Shown here one piece after another: positions 1-7,924 of a stretch of DNA of 50,259 bases (the stretch's first letter is position 1; every line of letters starts with the position of its first letter). A program made the translations under genes and the position numbers. The notes under the pieces are model-generated. The model was not told where the DNA came from. It worked only from the letters and a program-made list of their open reading frames with translations, and ran no database searches. The stretch covers positions 1 through 50,259 of the forward strand of contig JAZNXU010000034.1 of the NCBI GenBank assembly GCA_045594065.1, read 5' to 3'. Source of the stretch: SIG565 sp045594065. GTDB taxonomy: Bacteria > Bacillota > Clostridia > Oscillospirales > Acutalibacteraceae.

Positions 1-142
1 TTGACCTCAAAGAGAGAATATTTTGAGTGATTTTTATTCAATACGGGTGCAGTAAGGCTGTCGCCTTACAAGAACGGATTGGGTAAAAAGCGCCGAAATA
101 AGCCACTTTGAGGCGGGTTCGGATTATTCGCTCTACCCTAGC
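1..142. other. non-coding segment with inverted repeats
   Basis: I see no gene here. CCTCAAAG at 5-12 is repeated inverted as CTTTGAGG at 106-113. Between them lies a perfect small hairpin, GTAAGGC (52-58) with GCCTTAC (63-69). An open frame ending at 28-30 (plus strand) is too short to judge and could be the tail of a gene lying outside the window. A structured non-coding or dispersed element is the more likely reading, but this is inference. Confidence 0.35.
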
Positions 143-170
143 TTAAAACCACCCTAAGGGGTGGTTTTAA
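143..170 (-). terminator. intrinsic terminator after sigE
   Basis: A 12-bp perfect inverted repeat (143-154 with 159-170) with loop TAAG. Read on the minus strand the stem is GC-rich and ends in a T tract. It sits directly after the sigE stop codon, so sigE is the last gene of its transcript. Confidence 0.8.
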
Positions 171-172
171 AT

Positions 173-883
173 TTATACTACCTTTTCAAATTGTTTTTTT
201 AGTTTGTTTATTATCCGCTTTTCTAGTCTAGAGATATACGACTGAGAAATACCGAGCATATCGGCAACCTGCTTCTGAGTAAGCTCTTCAATTCCTGATA
301 ATCCAAACCGCATTTCCATTATCCGTTTTTCCCTTATTGGCAGATCATCAATCAAACCCATAAGCAGGCGTTTTTCATCGTCTTGTTCAATACTTTTACC
401 AATATCATCGGTATCACTGCCTAAAACATCCGAAAGCAACAACTCGTTACCGTCCCAATCTACATTCAGCGGCTCGTCAATTGAGATTTCACTGCTACGC
501 GAAGAATTTTTCCTTAAGTACATTAAAATTTCATTTTCTATACAGCGTGAAGCGTATGTTGCTAATTTAATGTTTTTTTCGGGGCAAAAGGTATTAACCG
601 CCTTAATAAGCCCTATAGTACCTATGGAAATCAAATCTTCAACCGATGCGGTATTGGTATCAAATTTCCGTGCGATATAAACCACTAATCTTAAATTATG
701 TACTATAAGTGTTTCGCGCACCGCTGCTTTATCACTTGCAAACCGACTAAGCACCTCTGCTTCCTCGTCAGCGGTAAGCGGCGGAGGTAAGGTTTCAGGT
801 CCGTTTATATAGAACACCCGTTTAATGAGTTTAAATTTAATTAGCAATTTGTATATAGCGTTTTCAACTTTTAACCTTAACAT
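173..883 (-). CDS. sigE: RNA polymerase sporulation sigma factor SigE
   Basis: This is the mother-cell sigma factor, which directs the first compartment-specific transcription after the asymmetric septum forms. At 236 aa it has the usual SigE length. The N-terminal 27 or so residues form an amphipathic pro-sequence, followed by YINGPETLPPPL, which closely matches the region where SpoIIGA cuts pro-SigE. Regions 2.1-2.4 (about residues 55-130) include NLRLVVYIARKF and a DLISIGTIGLIKAV core-binding helix. Region 4 (about 175-232) ends in the HTH KQVADMLGISQSYISRLEKR. It overlaps the 3' end of spoIIGA by 20 bp, so activator protease and substrate are co-transcribed and probably translationally coupled. 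In B. subtilis sigG follows; here a terminator follows instead. Confidence 0.96.
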   Translation of the reverse strand: MLRLKVENAIYKLLIKFKLIKRVFYINGPETLPPPLTADEEAEVLSRFASDKAAVRETLIVHNLRLVVYIARKFDTNTASVEDLISIGTIGLIKAVNTFCPEKNIKLATYASRCIENEILMYLRKNSSRSSEISIDEPLNVDWDGNELLLSDVLGSDTDDIGKSIEQDDEKRLLMGLIDDLPIREKRIMEMRFGLSGIEELTQKQVADMLGISQSYISRLEKRIINKLKKQFEKVV

Positions 884-1715
884 TTCTTTCCTCCGTATAC
901 TGTAAAATTTCGGGATTCAGTAAAACTGAATATTCACTGTCAATTACTGCCTCAGAAATCGCTAAAATCGGTTTAGGAAGCGTTATTATTTTATTATCAA
1001 ATGTTATAACGGCTTTCTCACACCGCACCGCTTCAAGTAATTTTGAGCCTGTTACCGTGCTAAAAGGTAACAACCTGTAACAGCTTTCAAAGGTTTTCGG
1101 CTCTCCACCTAAAAAATCAATTGCATTTTTACGGCTGATGAAAATGACAGCGCCACCGCCCAATATATCTCTAGCAGAATTACCAGTATCAAAAATACCT
1201 GTAAAATCTGCTTTTTTCTTATTAAAATAAATTTCAACATTACATCTTTTAGCAGTTATTGAATTCCTCTTTAAAATTGACTTAAAAAACACTATTATTA
1301 TGTAGAAAGCAACCGAAAATCCAATTAAAAATATCGGCGAAACATCAAGATACACCACCGAATTATTAATAACAATGGCTTTTGTTTTAAATATCATCCA
1401 AATAGCCAACATACCGCCCGCATAAATAAATGATGCCGCAAATAAGACCGTCATATTACGAAGATATGACTTTAAATTTTTAAAGCCAAATCCCACAAGT
1501 ATCATTACGGCGCTGCAAATCAGCTTTACAATAATATCGATTAGAGTTCCAAGCTTCGGTAAAAATATGTAAAGAGAGAATGCGCTACCGACTATTGCTG
1601 CTAAAATTAAACGAAAATTTTTATAATTAAACGCCGAAAACTTTGCCGTAATCAGTATTAGGTAGTAATTTATAACTATATTAACTGCAATCAAAACATC
1701 AACATATACTATCAA
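864..1715 (-). CDS. spoIIGA: sigma-E processing aspartic peptidase SpoIIGA
   Basis: This membrane protease removes the SigE pro-sequence after SpoIIR signals from the forespore. The N-terminal half (residues 1 to about 148) holds about five hydrophobic segments starting at MIVYVDVLIAVNIVINYY. The C-terminal half is the retroviral-like aspartic protease domain with the catalytic motif FDTGN (Asp176). The length of 283 aa is slightly shorter than the B. subtilis protein (about 309). It is first in a two-gene operon with sigE and overlaps it. The long-spacer promoter upstream suggests direct Spo0A control, as known for spoIIG. Confidence 0.94.
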   Translation of the reverse strand: MIVYVDVLIAVNIVINYYLILITAKFSAFNYKNFRLILAAIVGSAFSLYIFLPKLGTLIDIIVKLICSAVMILVGFGFKNLKSYLRNMTVLFAASFIYAGGMLAIWMIFKTKAIVINNSVVYLDVSPIFLIGFSVAFYIIIVFFKSILKRNSITAKRCNVEIYFNKKKADFTGIFDTGNSARDILGGGAVIFISRKNAIDFLGGEPKTFESCYRLLPFSTVTGSKLLEAVRCEKAVITFDNKIITLPKPILAISEAVIDSEYSVLLNPEILQYTEERNVKVKS

Positions 1716-1744
1716 GCTCTATTCCCCCACTCGCGGTATTTTTA

Positions 1745-1777
1745 ATTATATACCAAAGAGAGTGAAATTTTTGTCAA
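1745..1777 (-). promoter_or_regulatory. spoIIG-type promoter with 21-bp spacer
   Basis: On the minus strand a perfect TTGACA (1772-1777) and a perfect TATAAT (1745-1750) are separated by 21 bp, too far apart for ordinary SigA promoters. The B. subtilis spoIIG promoter is the classic case of an over-long (22-bp) spacer that works only with phosphorylated Spo0A. The -35 box is also the complement of TTTGTCAAAT, close to the Spo0A box core TGTCGAA. Spo0A dependence is inferred. Confidence 0.6.
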
Positions 1778-1780
1778 ATA

Positions 1781-1814
1781 AAAAAGCACCGAAAGAAAAT
1801 TCTTTCGGTGCTTA
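1781..1814 (-). terminator. terminator after the htrA operon
   Basis: AAGCACCGAAAGA (from 1784) pairs with TCTTTCGGTGCTT (to 1813). On the minus strand the stem is followed by a run of T. It ends the response regulator-kinase-htrA transcript just before the spoIIG promoter. Confidence 0.85.
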
Positions 1815-1824
1815 AAATATTTAA

Positions 1825-3240
1825 TTAGTATCCATACGGGAAATCAAATGTACCGCCGTTATTCTCAGGTTTTGGTATTTCAGGCTCCCTTGACAACTCA
1901 GATTCATAGCTCGAAGTGCTCTCAGCCTGTATAAGCTGAGCTTTCACGGTTTTATATGTGCGAGAATTATTTATAAATACCGTAAGTTCAACCGTATCAC
2001 CCGGTTTTGCGGTCTCAATAATATCGAGCACCATATCGCCCTTTGTAATCTTTTGACCGTTAATTTCGGTGATTACATCATTTACACTTACCTTTCCCTT
2101 AAGCGAGCTATCATCATTTACTTCCGCTATAAGCAGACCTGTAATATCACTACCGTTAATTTCAGCAGTAACCGAATCAATTTCTGTGTAAGAAACGCCA
2201 AGCTTAGCGCGAGAAGTTACGGTGCCATTAACAATTAGCTCCTCAACAACAAATTTAACAGTGGTGGATGGTATAGCATAGCCTACGCCCTCATATTCAC
2301 TGCCTACAAGCTTTGAGGAGGTTATTCCAACTACTTGACCGTACATATTCACAAGTGCGCCACCTGAGCTTCCAGGGTTAATAGCAGAATCGGTTTGAAT
2401 AAGGCGTGAAGCATAGCTTGTTGAATTTGAAACACGGCGGTTTAAAAATGAAATATAACCTCCCGTGATTGATGAGCTCGAGGTAGCGTCGTTTGGTCTG
2501 CCGATTGCAACTACCTGCTCACCGTATTTAAGTTCATCCGAGTTACCAAAGGTTGCAGGATAAAATCCCGAAGAATCTACCTTTAAGAGTGCTAAATCGC
2601 TACGGGAATCACCGGCTACATACTTGGCGGAATAAACACTGCCGTCATATGTGTAAATTTTAAACTTTGCCGCCGTCACACCCTCATAAATGTGGTCGTT
2701 TGTGATAATGTAACCATCCTCTGAGTAGATAACACCGCTGGCGTATCCCTTAATACCCTCATTATCATATACCGCAATGCCTACTACCGATTTATTAACT
2801 ACTTCATAAACCTGTTCCGTTGTGTATTTATCGGAATTCTCGGGCTTTGAAGCTAAGTCAAGTGTATGGCTTCCGCCTGAATTACTCGGGAACGAATTTT
2901 TTCCTGCAAAATAGCCAAGAGTTGCCACAGCCGCCAAAACAAGTGCTGCTGCTATAAGCAATACAAATACCTTTATACCCTTTTTGTTTTGAGGGTCAGC
3001 CGCGGCGACAGGAGCAGAATATTCAACAAAATTCGGAACATAATTATAGGCTTCTTCCGTTTTAGGCTCTTCTGAAATCGCGCTATCATTCATTTCCTCA
3101 TCTGATTGAAGAATTGGCTCAACTTGCTCGAGAATTTCATCATCAGCTTTCTCAGAAGTCGGCTCATCGGTAATATCAAAAGTATTTTCAAACTCAGAAT
3201 CGCTGATTTCGTTATCTTTAAAAAGGTTATTGTCTGACAT
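1825..3240 (-). CDS. htrA: HtrA/DegP-like membrane serine protease with PDZ domain
   Basis: A membrane-anchored envelope quality-control protease of 471 aa. An acidic cytoplasmic N-terminus (about 1-88) is followed by one membrane segment (KVFVLLIAAALVLAAVATLGYF, about 90-111) and a trypsin-like domain with His183 (TNDHI), Asp215 (SDLALLKV) and Ser292 in INPGSSGGAL; the usual GNSGG reads GSSGG here. A PDZ domain covers about 365-455 (GLLIAEV, VNDVITEINGQKI). I chose the ATG at 3240 because GAAAGG lies just upstream; a longer reading would extend 90 bp into the kinase gene. It is last in an operon with the kinase and regulator, so it may be their target, as HtrA proteases are in other Firmicutes. 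That link is inference. Confidence 0.93.
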   Translation of the reverse strand: MSDNNLFKDNEISDSEFENTFDITDEPTSEKADDEILEQVEPILQSDEEMNDSAISEEPKTEEAYNYVPNFVEYSAPVAAADPQNKKGIKVFVLLIAAALVLAAVATLGYFAGKNSFPSNSGGSHTLDLASKPENSDKYTTEQVYEVVNKSVVGIAVYDNEGIKGYASGVIYSEDGYIITNDHIYEGVTAAKFKIYTYDGSVYSAKYVAGDSRSDLALLKVDSSGFYPATFGNSDELKYGEQVVAIGRPNDATSSSSITGGYISFLNRRVSNSTSYASRLIQTDSAINPGSSGGALVNMYGQVVGITSSKLVGSEYEGVGYAIPSTTVKFVVEELIVNGTVTSRAKLGVSYTEIDSVTAEINGSDITGLLIAEVNDDSSLKGKVSVNDVITEINGQKITKGDMVLDIIETAKPGDTVELTVFINNSRTYKTVKAQLIQAESTSSYESELSREPEIPKPENNGGTFDFPYGY

Positions 3241-3241
3241 A

Positions 3242-4678
3242 TTAATCCATCCTTTCAGGGTTTTCCATTGGTAAAACAACACGGAACAAGGTATACTCAT
3301 TAGGAACGCTCTCGGCTGTAATTTTACCACCGTGAAGCTCTACAATAGTTTTTACTATAAACAATCCAAGTCCCGAGCTATTTTTATTTGTTGAGCGAGA
3401 CTTGTCAATTTTATAAAATCTATCAAATATTAAATTAAGCTGTTCCTTTTCAATACCCTCGCCGGTATTTTTGATGATAAATTCAACCGAATTCTTATTT
3501 TTGTATATAGCAAAATTAATAGTTCCGTTCTCATCAGTAAACTTAACGGCATTATCCACTAGATTGTATAGCACTTGATAAATCAAATCGAAATCGGCAT
3601 ATATTTCGGTTTTTTGCAAGCTGTCCAATCCGCAAATATCAAAATTATACTTTTCAATGGTGGGTTCTCGACTTAAAACAACATTAATAATTGCCCCGCT
3701 CAAATCAAATTTGGTCTTTTTAAGGGTTAATGCTCCCGATTCCAATCTCGAAATATTAAGCATTGATTCAACTATTCTGGATAGCCTTTTAACCTCTTCT
3801 GAAATTATTTTAAGATATTCATTTTGTTTATCTTTTGGAATTGTGCCGTCGATTATTCCGTCAATAAATCCGGCAATCGTGGTCATAGGTGTTCTCAGTT
3901 CATGCGAAACATTGCCTATAAAGCTTCGCCTCATACCCTCTAATTGTGCTAAGGAGTCGGTCATATTATTAAATGACACCGAGAGCTCGCCTATTTCATC
4001 ATCGCTAAGCACAGGAACGCGCTTTGAAAAATCACCTTCCGCCATACTCTTTGCGGCTTCGGACATCAACTTTAACGGTTTTGTTTGGTTGTATGATATT
4101 GCAAATACCGCAATAAACATCATAACCAACGGAAAAATTGCCGAAAGCATATATATATTAAATATTCGTGACATTAATTCACGAAGTGAACCGGTAGAAG
4201 TTGTTGCAAACACATAACCGCGTAAGGAATTATCAGTATCGCTAATCCGCGAAGCTGCTATATATTGCTCACTCGGGTAAACTCCTCCCAAATTTCCAAG
4301 CTTAAAATATTCATCTTGCTCTACGGCAGATAACACATTTTCGGGTACAGTATTATCGGTATGCATGCATGACATCTCTGTTTGAAAATTACTGCAACCG
4401 CAAACGGTAATTTCTCCAATATTGTTGCAAATGAAGATGTCAATATCCGAGATTTCATTCTGAATATTTATGATATTGTAAAGATTGCGCTCATAATTGC
4501 TGGAATTCATATCAGCAACAGCAATTTTAGAGACAGCCTCGCAGTTATCCTTCAACAATTCAAACTTTTCGTTAGAAAAATAATTTGAAATTGCAAAGGA
4601 AACTATGCTTATCATAACGGTTAAGCTAATCAGAATTATAACCGCTGTTGTAAAAAAGAATTTTTTAAAAAGCTTCAT
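3242..4678 (-). CDS. two-component sensor histidine kinase
   Basis: Membrane sensor kinase of 478 aa. TM1 spans about residues 8-31, followed by an extracytoplasmic sensor region (about 32-170) containing several cysteines (CGC, SCM). TM2 is at about 174-196, followed by a HAMP linker (about 197-250). The HisKA dimerisation domain carries phospho-acceptor His259 in FIGNVSHELRTP, and the HATPase domain has an N box (LVDNAVKF) and a G box (SGLGLFIVK). The architecture fits PhoR/ResE/WalK-type kinases. It sits 9 bp after its partner regulator and 1 bp before htrA, so the three genes form one operon. The signal is unknown; envelope stress is a reasonable guess given htrA. Confidence 0.92.
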   Translation of the reverse strand: MKLFKKFFFTTAVIILISLTVMISIVSFAISNYFSNEKFELLKDNCEAVSKIAVADMNSSNYERNLYNIINIQNEISDIDIFICNNIGEITVCGCSNFQTEMSCMHTDNTVPENVLSAVEQDEYFKLGNLGGVYPSEQYIAASRISDTDNSLRGYVFATTSTGSLRELMSRIFNIYMLSAIFPLVMMFIAVFAISYNQTKPLKLMSEAAKSMAEGDFSKRVPVLSDDEIGELSVSFNNMTDSLAQLEGMRRSFIGNVSHELRTPMTTIAGFIDGIIDGTIPKDKQNEYLKIISEEVKRLSRIVESMLNISRLESGALTLKKTKFDLSGAIINVVLSREPTIEKYNFDICGLDSLQKTEIYADFDLIYQVLYNLVDNAVKFTDENGTINFAIYKNKNSVEFIIKNTGEGIEKEQLNLIFDRFYKIDKSRSTNKNSSGLGLFIVKTIVELHGGKITAESVPNEYTLFRVVLPMENPERMD

Positions 4679-4687
4679 TATTCCGCC

Positions 4688-5374
4688 TTATTTTACTTCA
4701 AATTTATAGCCTACTCCCCAAACTGTTTTGAGCTCCCAATTAACCGAAACCTTTTCTAACTTTTCGCGAAGTCGCTTAACGTGCACATCAACTGTTCTGG
4801 AATCTCCGTAATAATCAAATCCCCAAACCTCATCAAGCAGTTGGTCGCGCGTGAACACTCTATTGGGGTTGCTCGCAAGGTGATAAATGAGCTCAAGCTC
4901 TTTTGGAGGTGTATCTATAGCATTTCCGTCAACAATCAATTCATAATTCGTTAAATTAATTTTGAGTTTATCGTAGGAAACCTCTTTAATATCAGCATCA
5001 TTATCCTTAGCTGAACGACGAAGAACTGCCTTAATTCGTGCAACAATTTCCTTAGTATCAAAGGGCTTTGTAACATAATCGTCGGCGCCAAGTTCAAGGC
5101 CCAAAACTTTATCAAAAACTTCACCCTTAGCAGTTACTAAAATAATTGGAACGCTGGAGGTCTTTCTGATTTCTCTGCAAACCTGCCAGCCGTCAAGTTC
5201 GGGTAGCATAATATCAAGTAAAATTAAATCGGGATTTTCACTTTCAGCAAATTTAACAGCCGTCAGTCCGTCGTTCGCTACAACGGTGGAAAATCCGTCC
5301 TTTTCAATATAAAGCTTTAAAAGCTCACAGATATTAGTATCATCATCAACAATTAAAATTTTCTCGGCAGACAT
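4688..5374 (-). CDS. OmpR-family response regulator
   Basis: DNA-binding partner of the downstream kinase, 228 aa. The receiver domain (about 1-118) shows the acidic cluster VDDD (10-12), phospho-acceptor Asp54 (LLDIMLPELDG), and conserved Lys103 in DYVTKPFD. The winged-helix output domain (about 130-228) has the family hallmark DSRTVDVHVKRLREKLE and a GVGYKFE hairpin. I chose the ATG at 5374, which has GAGGTG 6 bp upstream; an in-frame GTG at 5383 overlaps that site. First gene of the regulator-kinase-htrA operon. Confidence 0.93.
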   Translation of the reverse strand: MSAEKILIVDDDTNICELLKLYIEKDGFSTVVANDGLTAVKFAESENPDLILLDIMLPELDGWQVCREIRKTSSVPIILVTAKGEVFDKVLGLELGADDYVTKPFDTKEIVARIKAVLRRSAKDNDADIKEVSYDKLKINLTNYELIVDGNAIDTPPKELELIYHLASNPNRVFTRDQLLDEVWGFDYYGDSRTVDVHVKRLREKLEKVSVNWELKTVWGVGYKFEVK

Positions 5375-5462
5375 TTTAAGCACCTCTTTTTTTGTTTACC
5401 CTAATATTTTACATTTAAAAATAAATAATTGTATTAATAATGTGTGAATTTTGAAGACTGAA

Positions 5463-5492
5463 AGAAAACCGCCCATTAAAAAATGGGCGGTC
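5463..5492 (-). terminator. terminator after the zinc-ribbon gene
   Basis: GACCGCCCATT and AATGGGCGGTTTTC form a strong GC-rich stem on the minus strand, followed by T-rich sequence. It closes the single-gene unit that ends at 5518. Confidence 0.85.
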
Positions 5493-5517
5493 GAATAATT
5501 ATATTATGTAAATTTAA

Positions 5518-5811
5518 TTATTCTGCATCAGCGTTTTCTGCTTCCTTCATCTTTGCAAAGCACTCGCTGCAATAAACCGGACGGTCATCACGCGGAATGA
5601 AGGGAACCTTTGCAACTCCACCGCAAGCATTGCAGGTAGCTTCGTGTAATTCACGCGGAGCTCTGCCGGCATTCTTACGTTTGTCGCGGCAAGGTTTGCA
5701 ACGCTGGGGTTCGTTTACAAAGCCTTTAGACTCGTAGAATTCCTGCTCACGAGCAGTAAAAACAAATTCTTCGCCGCAGTCTTTGCAAACTAGTGTCTTG
5801 TCCTCAAACAT
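5518..5811 (-). CDS. small zinc-ribbon protein
   Basis: A 97-aa cytoplasmic protein with four CxxC pairs: CKDC near the N-terminus, CKPC in the middle, and CNAC and CSEC near the C-terminus, giving two predicted zinc ribbons. The first half resembles the probable zinc-binding domain family (zf-trcl) seen in many Clostridia, and the second half resembles CxxC-type small zinc-finger proteins. Its function is not established. It has its own ribosome site (GAGAGGTAA) and terminator, so it is probably monocistronic and well expressed. Basic residues between the ribbons (KRKNAGRAPR) could contact nucleic acid; that is a guess. Confidence 0.82.
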   Translation of the reverse strand: MFEDKTLVCKDCGEEFVFTAREQEFYESKGFVNEPQRCKPCRDKRKNAGRAPRELHEATCNACGGVAKVPFIPRDDRPVYCSECFAKMKEAENADAE

Positions 5812-5890
5812 CTTTTGTTACCTCTCTTGTTTTGGTTTTGCACAGTATTTAATCGATAAAATCAAATTACTGTGGCATTTATAATAAAAG

Positions 5891-6442
5891 CTAACTAATG
5901 GCTTTTATTTTTCTTCTAAGACGCACCATTGCGTTATTGACGGATTTAATATTTACACCCAGATTTTGTGAAATAACATCGTACGAACTATGATTTAAAT
6001 ATTCACAAAGCACCTTATATTCAAAGTGTGACAACACACTTTTTATTTTTTCCGTAAATGCCAAACATTCTTCCTTTTCGATAATTAAAGACTCAGGCGT
6101 AACCGTTACCGGCTTTTCTAAATAATCAAATGAAACCCTAGCTGTTTCAGGAACTTGTTTTTTGCTGAAAAGCTTACGGTAAGCAGTTATCATACTGCGT
6201 TCAATACACAAATTGGCGAATGTTGAGAAAGATGAAAGAGACTCATCGTACACATTAACCGCCGAATATAGAGCAATTATCCCCTCTTGCACCATATCAT
6301 CAATATCAGCGAAGGGGCAAAGTATTGAAGCTTTTTTCCTTATAATGCCAAGATACTTATCGATTAAAGTATGTAAACTATCACTATTGCCTGCAATAAT
6401 TAATTTAACAAGCTGTTCATCTGTATTTTGGCAAAAATCCAT
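5891..6442 (-). CDS. sigH: SigH-like sigma-70 family factor (sigma-30)
   Basis: A 183-aa sigma factor with region 2 (about 25-95: DIDDMVQEGIIALYSAV, FSTFANLCIERSMITAYRK) and region 4 (about 135-183: LSHFEYKVLCEYLNHSSYDVISQNLGVNIKSVNNAMVRLRRKI). The sequence follows B. subtilis SigH in its N-terminal DEQLV start, the TFANLCIER/TFAELCITR block and the closing SVNNAMVRLRRK helix, but is shorter (B. subtilis about 218 aa). SigH drives transition-state and early sporulation genes, including spo0A in bacilli. A sigma-A type promoter precedes it. Another small sigma factor of the same family is possible but less likely. Confidence 0.8.
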   Translation of the reverse strand: MDFCQNTDEQLVKLIIAGNSDSLHTLIDKYLGIIRKKASILCPFADIDDMVQEGIIALYSAVNVYDESLSSFSTFANLCIERSMITAYRKLFSKKQVPETARVSFDYLEKPVTVTPESLIIEKEECLAFTEKIKSVLSHFEYKVLCEYLNHSSYDVISQNLGVNIKSVNNAMVRLRRKIKAIS

Positions 6443-6476
6443 ATAAACTCCAAGACTTATAAATACTACATTATAT

Positions 6477-6505
6477 ATATTAACTTATTACATAAATTTT
6501 GTCAA
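6477..6505 (-). promoter_or_regulatory. sigma-A type promoter of the sigH-like gene
   Basis: Minus strand TTGACA (6500-6505), 17-bp spacer, TAATAT (6477-6482), about 35 bp upstream of the sigH-like start codon. Confidence 0.65.
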
Positions 6506-6618
6506 GCATTTTTATAATTTTTAAAGATTTAGAAATTTTTTTGTGTACATTAACGAAAAAAGCACCCGAGATTAGGTTGATTTAACCTTAAATTCAAAAT
6601 CTCAAATAAACAAAATAC

Positions 6619-6647
6619 TTGAATTTATACAAAGAATTTTGTATAAT
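6619..6647 (+). promoter_or_regulatory. sigma-A type promoter of the DUF4886 lipoprotein
   Basis: TTGAAT (6619-6624), 17-bp spacer, perfect TATAAT (6642-6647). The start codon follows 27 bp later behind GGGGTGAG. Confidence 0.75.
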
Positions 6648-6673
6648 TATAGTAAAAATTTGGGGTGAGTTTT

Positions 6674-7693
6674 ATGAAAAAAACACTTTCAATACTTTTA
6701 TGTCTGACTTTAATTTTTTCTCTTGCTGCCTGCGGCGATAAAAACCATAATACATCACCCGCAAATGACGGAAATGCGCAGACAAACGAAGAAAACCCGA
6801 GTAATATTATAAATACCACGCCTCAAGAAAACAAAGACGGTGATGCAAATAAGGAAGAAACCCCCTCCGAATTACAAACCACGCCATCTGTCGCGGATTG
6901 GAATAATGATGGTGTTTTAAAGATTTTAACCATCGGCAACAGCTTTTCAAACAATACAATGAAATATGTTTATGAAATCGCTACTGCCTGTGGTGTTAAC
7001 GAGGTTTATCTTGGAAATCTATATATAGGCGGCTGCACACTTGATAACCATGCTGAAAATGCACGTAGCGATAAGGGTGCATACATCTATTACCACAACC
7101 GAAACGGCGTGTGGCGACATGCAAATGATTATAAAATGAGTGCCGTTATTTCCCGCGAGAATTGGGATTTTATCTCACTTCAACAAGCAAGTCCTGTCAG
7201 CGGCAAAGCCGATACCTATGGCGAGCTTGAGTATCTGATAAACTATGTCAAGTCAATTGCCAATGAAGATGCAAAGCTCATTTGGAATATGACCTGGGCT
7301 TATCAGAAAGATTATAACGGATTATCAAATTATAGAAACGATGAAATGAGCCGTCAGGATTATATGTACAAAAAAATAGTTGGGACCGTCGAAGAAAAGG
7401 TAAAAACACAGCCCGATTTTGTGGCGGTCATTCCCTGCGGTACTGCAATACAGAATGCAAGAACATCGTATATCGGTGATAATTTTACAGCCGACGGTAT
7501 GCACTTGAATATATTAGGTGAGTATATCGCAGGGCTCACTATGGTGTACAATTTAACCGGACTCCCGATTGAAAATATTGAATTCAGCGCCGGCCTTGAT
7601 GACGGCAGAAAAAATGTTGCAATTGAATCGGTACTGAATGCAACAAAAACTCCAAATGCAGTAACAGAATCGGTATACAAGGAAAAACCGTAA
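6674..7693 (+). CDS. DUF4886 (SGNH-hydrolase-like) lipoprotein
   Basis: Secreted lipoprotein of 339 aa. A signal peptide with lipobox SLAAC places Cys20 at the mature N-terminus. An Asn/Glu/Thr-rich linker (about 21-75) follows, then a DUF4886 domain (about 80-325) with the block LTIGNSFSNN, the turn IGGCTLDNH, LQQASPVSG and the C-terminal DGMHLN. By analogy with SGNH/GDSL esterases, the Ser of GNSFS and the Asp/His of DGMH would form the active site. Natural substrates are not established; acyl groups on glycans are likely. I chose the ATG at 6674 because the ribosome site GGGGTGAG overlaps the alternative GTG at 6665. It is monocistronic. A second, cytoplasmic DUF4886 protein lies at 43974-44726. 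Confidence 0.88.
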   Translation: MKKTLSILLCLTLIFSLAACGDKNHNTSPANDGNAQTNEENPSNIINTTPQENKDGDANKEETPSELQTTPSVADWNNDGVLKILTIGNSFSNNTMKYVYEIATACGVNEVYLGNLYIGGCTLDNHAENARSDKGAYIYYHNRNGVWRHANDYKMSAVISRENWDFISLQQASPVSGKADTYGELEYLINYVKSIANEDAKLIWNMTWAYQKDYNGLSNYRNDEMSRQDYMYKKIVGTVEEKVKTQPDFVAVIPCGTAIQNARTSYIGDNFTADGMHLNILGEYIAGLTMVYNLTGLPIENIEFSAGLDDGRKNVAIESVLNATKTPNAVTESVYKEKP

Positions 7694-7696
7694 TAC

Positions 7697-7738
7697 AAAT
7701 TCAAATCCCATAGACGAATGTCTATGGGATTTGAATTT
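7697..7738 (+). terminator. terminator after the DUF4886 lipoprotein
   Basis: A perfect 19-bp inverted repeat, 7697-7715 with 7720-7738, loop GAAT, ending in a T-rich stretch on the plus strand. Confidence 0.85.
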
Positions 7739-7758
7739 TAATTGACTTGGTCTTTTTC

Positions 7759-7873
7759 TTGGTGGACCTGAAGAGATTCGCCGACTTCGCTACCGCTCGT
7801 GGCACGCACGCGGGCACCAAAACAGTCCACTGGACTGTTTCTAAGCTTCGCTTTGCCCTGTTCGAATCTCTTC
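7759..7873. repeat. tRNA-Ala 3'-tail duplication with inner palindrome
   Basis: Positions 7759-7780 repeat exactly, over 22 nt and in the same orientation, the 3' end of the neighbouring tRNA-Ala gene (7924-7945), CCA included. The far edge, 7860-7873, is an inverted 14-nt copy of the T-arm part of the same tRNA, so the block is bounded by inverted GAAGAGATTCG sequences. In the middle sits a 10-bp perfect palindrome (AAACAGTCCA, C, TGGACTGTTT, about 7820-7840). The inside is more GC-rich than its surroundings. It looks like a non-coding tRNA-derived repeat or the scar of an element that used the tRNA end as its target. Confidence 0.6.
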
Positions 7874-7886
7874 TATTTAAAACTGA

Positions 7887-7924
7887 AACATAAAAATACC
7901 GCCTAATGGCGGTATTTTTATGTT
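7887..7924 (-). terminator. terminator after tRNA-Ala
   Basis: AACATAAAAATACCGCC and GGCGGTATTTTTATGTT pair around loop TAAT. It starts directly at the tRNA-Ala 3' end on the minus strand and ends in T-rich sequence. Confidence 0.75.

Noticed and set aside
3657..4217. A 186-codon open frame opposite the histidine kinase gene
   Set aside because: It mirrors the kinase coding sequence on the other strand, with no start site and no recognisable domain. The same reasoning removes the frames at 8250, 10116, 35342 and 45963.
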